From an uncultured Oscillospiraceae bacterium (GTDB lineage Bacteria; Bacillota; Clostridia; Oscillospirales; Oscillospiraceae), in NCBI GenBank assembly GCA_947599925.1, contig CANQFT010000009.1:1-64000 (forward strand): DNA of 64,000 bases, in the 5' to 3' direction. The position numbers were made by a program, and so were the translations under genes. The notes beneath the pieces were generated by a model. The model made no database searches, was not told the DNA's origin, and saw nothing but the letters and a program-made list of their open reading frames with translations. This document shows, one piece after another, positions 52,769 to 59,355 of the stretch. Position 1 is the first letter of the stretch, and each line of letters starts with the position of its first letter.

Positions 52769-53308
52769 TCACTTTTTCTTCTTGTTTTCGGCGTCCTGGC
52801 CCTCCGGCCTGTCCGCCATCAGCTCCAGCACCCGCTGGCAGGCCAGCTTGCTGGCGTAGCTGTCCAGGGCCAGGCCCAGCGCCAGCGGAGCCAGGCCCTC
52901 CTTGTCCACGTCGGGTTCCAGCGACGCGGCCACCTTGTCCAAGGACCGGTCCAACTGCTCCAAAAAGAAGGCGTACCGCTCCTCCACCGGCTGGTCCGTC
53001 CGGCCCAGCCCGGCGAAGAGGGCGGCCATCTCCCGCATGGAGATGACGCTCTTCAGCGCGCAGATGGCGGTGAGCCAGGCCAGATGCTCCCGGCCATAGC
53101 GCTTGCCCTCCGCCCGGGGCAGGAGCCCGTCTTTGATGTAGTTGTTCACCATGGCCGAGGTCAAGGTGTCCCCGCCCTCAAAGCGGATGAGCTGCCTGGG
53201 CATATAGGAGATCAACTGGTCCATGTAAAGGGCCAGGTCGGGCAGATGCTCCCAGGCCGCGGGCCGCTCGGCCCCCAACCGCTGGCGCAGTTCCTCCAGC
53301 TCCTCCAC
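52769..53308 (-). CDS. DUF1836 family protein, MerR-like
   Basis: Predicted 179-residue protein. DUF1836 proteins resemble MerR-type regulators: MVNNYIKDGLLPRAEGKRYGREHLAWL is close to the helix-turn-helix 'wing' of that group (recalled from family descriptions). The start is GTG 53308, supported by GGGGGGAGG and by a promoter whose -10 (53341-53346) lies downstream of the alternative ATG at 53362. The C-terminus is Lys-rich. It often accompanies degV in Clostridia, as here. Its DNA target is unknown. Confidence 0.85.
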   Translation of the reverse strand: MEELEELRQRLGAERPAAWEHLPDLALYMDQLISYMPRQLIRFEGGDTLTSAMVNNYIKDGLLPRAEGKRYGREHLAWLTAICALKSVISMREMAALFAGLGRTDQPVEERYAFFLEQLDRSLDKVAASLEPDVDKEGLAPLALGLALDSYASKLACQRVLELMADRPEGQDAENKKKK

Positions 53309-53340
53309 CGGTTCCTCCCCCCTTCCCATCAATTTTGTAC

Positions 53341-53369
53341 ATTGTATCACGTTATTTTCCATATGGCAA
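53341..53369 (-). promoter_or_regulatory. Promoter of DUF1836-degV genes
   Basis: On the minus strand TTGCCA (53364-53369) is 17 bp from TACAAT (53341-53346). It fixes the GTG start because the upstream ATG at 53362 lies in the promoter itself. Confidence 0.78.
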
Positions 53370-53395
53370 TAGAAAAACCCGTCTTTGTCCGCCGC

Positions 53396-53424
53396 TTGAC
53401 AGGGCTTTTGCCCCGGATTATAAT
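53396..53424 (+). promoter_or_regulatory. Promoter of tetR-type gene
   Basis: A full consensus promoter: TTGACA (53396-53401), 17-bp spacer, TATAAT (53419-53424). Divergent from the DUF1836 promoter. Confidence 0.9.
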
Positions 53425-53433
53425 AAAGCTAAA

Positions 53434-53451
53434 GGCTAGTAGCCATTAGCC
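53434..53451 (+). repeat. 18-bp palindromic motif, copy c, in tetR leader
   Basis: GGCTAGTAGCCATTAGCC lies from about +3 of the transcript, just before GGAGGG. Its first 11 bases GGCTA-G-TAGCC are a perfect palindrome. The position suits an autoregulatory operator for the TetR protein, but similar copies inside rlmD (35945, 36017) suggest a dispersed motif. Confidence 0.7.
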
Positions 53452-53466
53452 AACGGAGGGATGACC

Positions 53467-54102
53467 ATGGCGGACAGGGGAAACACCCGGCGGCGGGCGA
53501 TGGACGCCGCGCTGGAGATCTTCGCCCGGAAGGGCTATGACGGCGCCTATGTGGGCGACGTGGCGCAGGCTGTGGGCATCAAGCCGCCGTCGCTCTACAA
53601 ATACTTCCGGAACAAGGACGACCTGTACGCCGCGCTGTTGGAGGAGGCCGACGCCCACTTCCAGGACCTGTGGGCCGCCACCCAGATCCGGCTGGAGCGG
53701 CTGGAGCACGCGGCGGTCCAGGTTGGGATCCTGAGCGCGGAGCGGCTGGAGGAGGACGGGGGCGGCTGGTTCTTCGCCCAGCTGGACGACGACCGCGCCG
53801 CCTGTTACCGGCGGCTGTCCACGGGCCGGGCCTGTCTCTGGGAGAGGCCGGTGGAGCTCTTCGAGGGGCTCTTTACCCGCCTCATCGCCCAGGACATCCT
53901 GCGCCGGGGCGACCCCCATGTGATGGCGGTGGAATTTGTGGCCCCGCTGGTACAGCTGTGGCAGCTGCGGGACTGGCGGCCTGACCAGGGACCCATCTGC
54001 GCCCAGGAAGCCCGGCGGCACCTGCGGCAGTTCCACCGGGTCTTCGCCCTCCGGGAACCCCGGACCGCCGGCGGCCCGGTGGGGCGCCTGTTCCGCCGCT
54101 GA
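53467..54102 (+). CDS. TetR/AcrR family transcriptional regulator
   Basis: A 211-residue DNA-binding regulator. The N-terminal helix-turn-helix is typical: RRRAMDAALEIFARKGYDG, VGDVAQAVGIKPPSLYKYF and RNKDDLYAALLEEADAHF. The C-terminal ligand domain is not conserved. ATG 53467 was chosen over the ATG at 53461 because GGAGGG directly abuts the latter. Target genes and ligand are unknown; the neighbouring DUF1836-degV genes transcribed divergently are the nearest candidates. A terminator follows. Confidence 0.92.
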   Translation: MADRGNTRRRAMDAALEIFARKGYDGAYVGDVAQAVGIKPPSLYKYFRNKDDLYAALLEEADAHFQDLWAATQIRLERLEHAAVQVGILSAERLEEDGGGWFFAQLDDDRAACYRRLSTGRACLWERPVELFEGLFTRLIAQDILRRGDPHVMAVEFVAPLVQLWQLRDWRPDQGPICAQEARRHLRQFHRVFALREPRTAGGPVGRLFRR

Positions 54103-54123
54103 AAGCCGCGGAACAGGAAGCAA

Positions 54124-54157
54124 GAGCCTCGCGCCCCAGAACAGGGGTGCGGGGCTC
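54124..54157 (+). terminator. Terminator of tetR-type gene
   Basis: A 14-bp stem with two G-U pairs (GAGCCTCGCGCCCC with GGGGTGCGGGGCTC) is followed by AGTTTGT. Confidence 0.75.
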
Positions 54158-54160
54158 AGT

Positions 54161-54253
54161 TTGTCAAAAAGCCTTGCGGAGTTTCGTGCGCTGCGGCGGG
54201 CCGCAAAAATTGACAAAGGTCCTGGCGCCCGCGGGCGCCAGGACCTTTGTCAA
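54161..54253 (-). repeat. Modular hairpin repeat, copy 4 (internal deletion)
   Basis: Only half of the A module (TCAAAAAGCCTTGCGGAG TTTCG, plus strand) is present. It is joined directly to the distal part of the C module (TGCGCTGCGGCGGGCCGC) and the D module. The D module is here a perfect 44-bp palindrome at 54210-54253 whose core is identical to that of copy 3. It works as terminator of the PepSY gene on the minus strand (T-run at 54205-54210). Confidence 0.82.
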
Positions 54254-54255
54254 AC

Positions 54256-55323
54256 TCAGTCGTCCAGGCCCCACTCCAGGATGGCCCCGGTGGCGCCGTC
54301 GATCTCGAACTCGTACCTGGCGCCGTTGTAGCGGATCGTCAGCTCGTAGACGTAGCGGCCGTCGTCCCGGTCCAGGCGGCACTTGGAGATGTGGCTGTCC
54401 GTGGCGCCGGGCACCTTGGCCAAGGCCGCGGCCCGGACGTCGCTCTCGCTCACCAGGCCGGAGGTCCCGCTCTGGGCGCTGGGGGAGTAGTGGTCGGCGT
54501 CGTAGTCAAAGGCCACCACCGCGCCGGTCTGGGCGTCGATCTCGTAGTCGTACTCGTTGTGGTCGGCGGTGTAGAACTCCACCTCGTAGACCTGGCGGCC
54601 CTTTTCCCAGTCCAGCTTCTGCTGGACGAAGGTCACCTGGCTCTCGGCGAGGCCGGCGTGGGCCAGGGCCGCGGCCTTGGCCGCCTCCACGGAGACGAGG
54701 TCCGCCGTCTGGCCGTCAGGGGCCTGGCCCTGGCCGGAGAAGGTGTCGGCGTCTGTCACAAGGCTCTGGGCGCCCAGGATGACGGCGCGGGCGGCGTCGT
54801 CCCAGTCCACGCTCTTGCCCATCAGGTTGCCGATGGCCCGGACGGGCAGGTAGGTGGAGCCGTCGCAGAGCAGCGGGTAGACCCGCTTGCCGTTGGCGTC
54901 GGTAAAGGTCCGGGTGACGCCGTCCACCACGATGGTGAAGTCGTCCCGCAACTCCACCGTCACCCGCTTCGCGGCGGGGTCTTTCTCCACCGTGCCGGAG
55001 ACGGCGGGGGTGGCGCGGGCGCCGGACAGGGTGACGGTCTTGGTGCTCTCGTTCCAGTCCACATTCTTGCCCATCAGTTCCCCGATGGCCCGGACGGGGA
55101 GATAGGTGGTGCCGTTATAGAGGATGGGGTAGAGCTGTTGGCCGTTGACGTTGAAAAATACCCGCGCGGACCCGTCGATGACGATCTGGACGTCGGGGCT
55201 CACCTCCGCCTCCACCTGGGCCGCGGCCCCGGCCCCGGCGCAGGCGGTCAGGCCGACGGCCAGGGCCAAAGTCACCGCGGCGCAGGCCGCCAACGACGCA
55301 AGACGTTTAAATACGCGCTTCAT
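54256..55323 (-). CDS. Lipoprotein with copper-amine-oxidase-N and PepSY domains
   Basis: A 355-residue exported protein. A signal peptide ends in lipobox LTAC (Cys28). Two copper-amine-oxidase N-terminal-like (stalk) domains follow at about 47-100 and 125-185, each with LYxxGxTYLPVRAIG-LMGK-VDWN/D. Two PepSY domains follow (about 205-265 and 280-355), each with a KxxGRxVYEVEF...EYDYEID or RYVYELTIRYNGARYEFEID pattern. The stalk domains are cell-surface modules in Firmicutes; PepSY domains are thought to inhibit peptidases or act in envelope processes. ATG 55323 has AGGAGGGA upstream. The 3' end is closed by repeat copy 4. Confidence 0.9.
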   Translation of the reverse strand: MKRVFKRLASLAACAAVTLALAVGLTACAGAGAAAQVEAEVSPDVQIVIDGSARVFFNVNGQQLYPILYNGTTYLPVRAIGELMGKNVDWNESTKTVTLSGARATPAVSGTVEKDPAAKRVTVELRDDFTIVVDGVTRTFTDANGKRVYPLLCDGSTYLPVRAIGNLMGKSVDWDDAARAVILGAQSLVTDADTFSGQGQAPDGQTADLVSVEAAKAAALAHAGLAESQVTFVQQKLDWEKGRQVYEVEFYTADHNEYDYEIDAQTGAVVAFDYDADHYSPSAQSGTSGLVSESDVRAAALAKVPGATDSHISKCRLDRDDGRYVYELTIRYNGARYEFEIDGATGAILEWGLDD

Positions 55324-55372
55324 TATAGATCCCTCCTGTCAAAATGCTGTCTGTGGTCCTCTGTCCGCGCCC

Positions 55373-55401
55373 AGTATGCCGCCTCCGGGCGCCCAGGGCA
55401 A
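55373..55401 (-). promoter_or_regulatory. Possible promoter of PepSY lipoprotein gene
   Basis: On the minus strand TTGCCC (55396-55401) and CATACT (55373-55378) are 17 bp apart. The -10 box is poor, so the call is tentative. Confidence 0.4.
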
Positions 55402-55428
55402 GCCCGGACCCGGCGGGCGCGGGGCGGC

Positions 55429-55986
55429 TCAGCCAATCTTCCCGCCGTCGGAAAAGGCGCTGCCCACCCGCTCTCCCAGCACCAGGTAGCCGTTGTTCAC
55501 CGGGTCGAAGGCGATGGGCCGCAGCTTGGCCGGGTCGATGAGGCCCTCCGCCCCCAGCACCGACTCGTCGGCGCTGACGTTGACGATCCGGCCCACCACG
55601 TTGCCGTCCTCGTTGAATTTCACCAGCTCGCACTCCAGGGCCACGGGCAGCTGGTCGATGAGCGGGGCGTCCACGCGGGCGCTCCTGGTGACGGTGAAGC
55701 CCGCCCGGGCCAGTTTGTCGGGCACCTCGTTGGCCGAGACCATGCCCACATAGTCGCAGGCGGCCACATGGCCGGCGTCGGCGAAGCTGACGGTGAAGGC
55801 GCCCTTGGCGCGGATGTTCTGGGTGGTCTTGTGCTCGGCGCTCAGGCACAGGACCACAAGGTCCGTGTCGTAGATGCCGCCCCAGGCGGCGTTCATCACG
55901 TCGGCGGTCCCCGCCTCGTCGTAGGTGCCGATCATCAGCACCGGCAGCGGGTACATCCAGGACTTGGCTCCAAAATCTTTCCTCAT
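55429..55986 (-). CDS. Flavin reductase family protein (FMN-binding split barrel)
   Basis: A 185-residue cytoplasmic flavoprotein. ATG 55986 (MRKDFGAKSW) has AAAGGAG about 9 bp upstream. The family core PVLMIGTYDEAGTADVMNAAWGG is followed by the FMN-contact region LSAEHKTTQNIRAKGAFTVSFA, then VVGRIVNVSADESVLG. This DIM6/NTAB-type fold reduces flavins or transfers electrons in anaerobes. Substrate and partner are unknown. It is transcribed alone or from upstream DNA at 55987-56134, where no clear promoter was identified. Confidence 0.9.
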   Translation of the reverse strand: MRKDFGAKSWMYPLPVLMIGTYDEAGTADVMNAAWGGIYDTDLVVLCLSAEHKTTQNIRAKGAFTVSFADAGHVAACDYVGMVSANEVPDKLARAGFTVTRSARVDAPLIDQLPVALECELVKFNEDGNVVGRIVNVSADESVLGAEGLIDPAKLRPIAFDPVNNGYLVLGERVGSAFSDGGKIG

Positions 55987-56134
55987 GTTTCCCAACTCCT
56001 TTGTATGGCGGTTTTCAGCTGGACGGGTCCAGCCCTGCCATATAGTTTACCGCAAAGAGAGACGTTTGAAAAGCCCCGGATCCATCTGCCGCGAAACATC
56101 AGTCAAGGGCAGAGGCAAGGGGATTTGGGGCCGG

Positions 56135-57754
56135 TCAGTGCCGGCGGGACCAGGCAGACCACTTGTCCGCCAGGGCGTTGATCTGGCCGGTGAGCTTGGC
56201 GATGTCCTTGTTGGGGAACTCCCGGCAGGACTGGGCCAGCTGGGTGAGCCGCTGGCAGGCGGCCAGCAGGCGGTCGAAAACGCTGTCGTTCCGGGCCTGT
56301 TTGGCGGACTTCTTCTCCACCCGCACCCCCTCCGGGGTCTCCAGGAAGCGGCCCGCCGCCAGGTCGTACACCGCGCCGGAGTAGGGGGCGTAGGCCGCCA
56401 GGCCCAGCTCTTCCCGGAGGCACCGGGCGTAGCTCTCGCACGCCGCGTCCTCCCCGTGGTTCACAAAGACCATGGCGGGCTTCTCCTCAAAGGCGGAGAT
56501 CCAGCGCAGAAGGCCGCTCTTGTCGGCGTGGCCGCTCTTGCCGGTGAAGGTGCGGATCTGCGCCCGCACAGCCACCTCCTCCCCAAAGAGGGAGATGGGG
56601 GTCTTGCCGCTCTGGATGGCCCGGCCGGTGGTGCCCTCCGCCTGGTAGCCCACGAAGAGGATGGTGCTCTCCGGCCGCCAGAGGTTGTGCTTCAGATGGT
56701 GGCGGACCCGGCCCGCGTCGCACATCCCGCTGGCGGAGATGATGACCTTGGGCTCCCCGTCCAGGTTGATCTGCTTGGACTCCTCGCTGGACACGGCCAG
56801 CCGGAGGCCGGGGAACACCAGCGGGTTGATCCCCTGGTCCAGCAGGGCCTGGGTCTCCGGGTCGAAGCACGCCCGGTCGCACTGGAGAAAGATGCCGGTG
56901 GCCTCGTTGGCCAAGGGGCTGTCCACGTAGACGGGAAAGTCCCCGTGGCCGGTGACGAGCCCGGCCAGCTTCACCAGGCGGATGAAGTAGAGAAGCTCCT
57001 GGGTCCGGCCCACGGCGAAGGAGGGGATCACCAGGTTGCCGCCCCGGTCCAGGGTCCGCTGGATGCAGTCGGCCAGGAAGGAGACGTTGCCCCCCTCCGC
57101 CTTGGGGTGGAGGCGGTCGCCGTAGGTGGACTCGGTGATGACATAGTCCGCCTGATGGATGTATTGGGGGTCGTTGATGATGGGCTGGTCCAGGTTGCCG
57201 ATGTCCCCGCTGAAGACGACTTTTTTCGTCACGTCTCCCTCGGTGAGCCAGACCTCGATGCTGGCCGAGCCCATGAGGTGGCCCGCGTCCACAAAGCGGA
57301 CGGCCACGTTCTCCGCCACCTGGATGGTCTCCCCATAGTCGCAGGGGCGCAGGCGCTGGATGGCGGCCTCGGCGTCGTCCATGGTGTAGACCGGCTCCAC
57401 CTCCGGCCCACCGGCCCGGCGGGACTTGCGGCTCTTCCACTCCGCGTCCGACTCCTGGATGTGGGCGCAGTCCCGGAGCATGATCTGGCACAGCGCGCAG
57501 GTGGCGGCGGTGGCGTAGATGGGGCCCTTGTAGCCCTCCTTGCACAGCAGGGGCAGGTTGCCGGAGTGGTCGATGTGGGCGTGGGTCAACAGGACGAAGT
57601 CCAGCTGCCCCGCCGGGACCGGGATCTCCTGGTTGACAAATACGTTCCGGCCCTGCTCCATGCCCCGGTCCACCAGGCCGTACACGCCCCCGGTCTCGAT
57701 CAGGGTACAGCTTCCCGTCACCTCATGGGTGGCGCCCAGAAAGGTCAACTTCAC
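56135..57754 (-). CDS. Beta-CASP metallo-beta-lactamase-fold nuclease-like protein
   Basis: A 539-residue predicted RNA-processing enzyme of the CPSF/RNase J-like superfamily. It has MBL motifs HAHIDHSG (zinc), DAGHLMGSASIE and SGDIGNLDQPII, then beta-CASP domain parts ESTYGDRLHP, IPSFAVGRTQELLY, SASGMCDAGRV and the RMMBL end FTGKSGHADKSGLL with VNHGEDAACESYA. The C-terminus has about 70 helical residues. The GTG start at 57754 is fixed by AAGGAGG upstream and by a promoter whose -10 lies beyond an alternative ATG at 57796. Exonuclease or endonuclease function on RNA is inferred from the family. Confidence 0.92.
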   Translation of the reverse strand: MKLTFLGATHEVTGSCTLIETGGVYGLVDRGMEQGRNVFVNQEIPVPAGQLDFVLLTHAHIDHSGNLPLLCKEGYKGPIYATAATCALCQIMLRDCAHIQESDAEWKSRKSRRAGGPEVEPVYTMDDAEAAIQRLRPCDYGETIQVAENVAVRFVDAGHLMGSASIEVWLTEGDVTKKVVFSGDIGNLDQPIINDPQYIHQADYVITESTYGDRLHPKAEGGNVSFLADCIQRTLDRGGNLVIPSFAVGRTQELLYFIRLVKLAGLVTGHGDFPVYVDSPLANEATGIFLQCDRACFDPETQALLDQGINPLVFPGLRLAVSSEESKQINLDGEPKVIISASGMCDAGRVRHHLKHNLWRPESTILFVGYQAEGTTGRAIQSGKTPISLFGEEVAVRAQIRTFTGKSGHADKSGLLRWISAFEEKPAMVFVNHGEDAACESYARCLREELGLAAYAPYSGAVYDLAAGRFLETPEGVRVEKKSAKQARNDSVFDRLLAACQRLTQLAQSCREFPNKDIAKLTGQINALADKWSAWSRRH

Positions 57755-57787
57755 CGCGCCGCGCCTCCTTATTTTTCTGATGGCCCT

Positions 57788-57816
57788 ATCATACACCTTT
57801 TTCCCACGGCGCGCAA
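57788..57816 (-). promoter_or_regulatory. Promoter of beta-CASP gene
   Basis: On the minus strand TTGCGC (57811-57816) is 17 bp from TATGAT (57788-57793). It is divergent from the promoter at 57829. Confidence 0.75.
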
Positions 57817-57828
57817 CTGGGGACGGGG

Positions 57829-57857
57829 TTGCGTTCTCCGGGGCCCGTTGGTATAAT
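57829..57857 (+). promoter_or_regulatory. Promoter of binding-lipoprotein gene
   Basis: TTGCGT (57829-57834), 17-bp spacer, consensus TATAAT (57852-57857). The leader to the ATG at 57938 is about 75 nt. Confidence 0.85.
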
Positions 57858-57937
57858 ATGCAGAGCTATGATGCCGCGCCGTTGGTATCACAGGCAAAAA
57901 TTCCCCGGAAACGGGGACAGCAAGGGGAGGATCCTCT

Positions 57938-59167
57938 ATGAAAAGACTGATCTGCGCGCTCCTGGCCGCCGCACTGGGGCTGGGGCTGGCGGCCTGCGGC
58001 GCCCCGGACGGCCCGGCAGCCTCCCAGGCCCCGGAGGGCGGCGGGGCGTACACCATCCGCGTCTACTCCAACTCCAACTCCGACGGACGGGCGGAGTGGC
58101 TGGTCCAGGCGGCGCGGGAAGCCGGTTTCTCGGTGAGCATAGACGGCGGAGACGTGATCTCCGGCGACGACGCCGCCCTCCAGGCCGCCAACCAGAACGG
58201 GGACGGGGACATCCTCTTCGGTCTGAACGAGGCCCGGTGGGACCAGGTGATCGGAGGGGAGTACGAAAACCTCTCCCTGGTGGAGTGGACCCCCGACTGG
58301 GCGGAGGAGGTGGGGGAGTACGCCTACCCCGGACTGGCCTACGGGCTGGTGATCCAGAACGTCCTTATGCTCTGCCGCACCGATGACCTGGGCACCGGCG
58401 GGCAGGTCCCCCACCTGGCCCACTGGGCGGATGTGGCCGACAGCGGCTATACCTGGTACCGGCAAAACAAGGTGGGCGGCACCACCAACAGCAACATCAA
58501 CAACGCCATCCTCTACCCCTACGTGGACCCCGCCTCCCCCGCTGGAGGGATCGCCGTGGAGGGGTGGAAGGCCCTGTGGCGCTACTGCGCCGGAGGGGTC
58601 AACACCGGAGACGCCTACGGCTTCGCCCCCTTGGACCGAGGGGAGGTCCAGCTCGCCGCCTTCTACTCCAGCGCCCTCTACGGCAGCATCCAGGCCGGGG
58701 AGGGCCGCCCGGAGCGGCCTCTGCGGGGCACGGAGGAACCGGAGAACTGGGCCCTGGTGAACATTGACGACGGCACCTATTACATCGCGGAGTATCTGGG
58801 CGTTCTGGACCGGGCGGGACGTACCCCGGAGGAGACGGAGACGGTGCTGGCCTTCGCCCAGTGGTTCGGCTCCCCGGAGATCCAGGCCGCCTGGGGCGCG
58901 GCCTTCGGCACCTACCCCTGCAACCGGGACGCCGCCCGGCTCCTCTACCCCGACGGAGCCCCGGCGCTCTACACCCTGAAAAACATGGCCCAGACCACGG
59001 TGGCGGACGGGGTGACCTACGCCCGGTACGTGGACGCCCACCGAGAGGCGTGGGACAACATCATGGTCAACCTGGGCTTCTTCTGGCCGGAGGACGGCCC
59101 CGCCGCCCCGGAGCCGGACTGGGACAGTCTGGACTGGACCGCCCTGGCCGAGCGCGGGAACGGGTGA
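57938..59167 (+). CDS. ABC solute-binding lipoprotein, iron/thiamine (SBP type 1/6) family
   Basis: A 409-residue extracytoplasmic binding protein. The signal peptide ends in lipobox LAAC (Cys20). The mature fold begins YTIRVYSNSNSDGRAEWLVQ, has GDVISGDDAALQAANQNGDGDI and FGLNEARWD, and later VLAFAQWFGSPEIQAAWGAAFGTYPCN. This is the layout of Fe3+, thiamine and putrescine-type binding proteins (domain alternation, 'SPEIQ' helix). Length is a little above average. ATG 57938 has AAGGGGAGG upstream. No permease or ATPase gene is next to it. The ligand is not deducible. Confidence 0.88.
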   Translation: MKRLICALLAAALGLGLAACGAPDGPAASQAPEGGGAYTIRVYSNSNSDGRAEWLVQAAREAGFSVSIDGGDVISGDDAALQAANQNGDGDILFGLNEARWDQVIGGEYENLSLVEWTPDWAEEVGEYAYPGLAYGLVIQNVLMLCRTDDLGTGGQVPHLAHWADVADSGYTWYRQNKVGGTTNSNINNAILYPYVDPASPAGGIAVEGWKALWRYCAGGVNTGDAYGFAPLDRGEVQLAAFYSSALYGSIQAGEGRPERPLRGTEEPENWALVNIDDGTYYIAEYLGVLDRAGRTPEETETVLAFAQWFGSPEIQAAWGAAFGTYPCNRDAARLLYPDGAPALYTLKNMAQTTVADGVTYARYVDAHREAWDNIMVNLGFFWPEDGPAAPEPDWDSLDWTALAERGNG

Positions 59168-59355
59168 CGCCGAGGGCGGGCAGGAACGATCAGGGCAGCC
59201 GGGGATGAAATTCCACAGGTGGGGAAAATACAAAAATGTCCTTGCGTTTTGGGGCGGCATAGGGTATCCCTTTCCTGTCATGCATCATCCGCCGGCCGCC
59301 GGAGCGGTGGGGCGGCGGGCAGGAAAAATCGCCTTGGATGAAAGGAGTTTTTACC
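59168..59355 (+). other. Intergenic region, no clear signal
   Basis: This 188-bp gap between the binding lipoprotein and the C1 protease has no convincing terminator. A TTGCGT near 59,250 has no good -10 partner. AAAGGAG at 59341-59347 is the ribosome binding site of the next gene. Confidence 0.5.

Noticed and set aside
49505-54253. Repeated palindromes considered as a CRISPR array or attachment sites
   Set aside because: There are no regular spacers, cas genes or integrase. The palindromes are single hairpins at gene ends.
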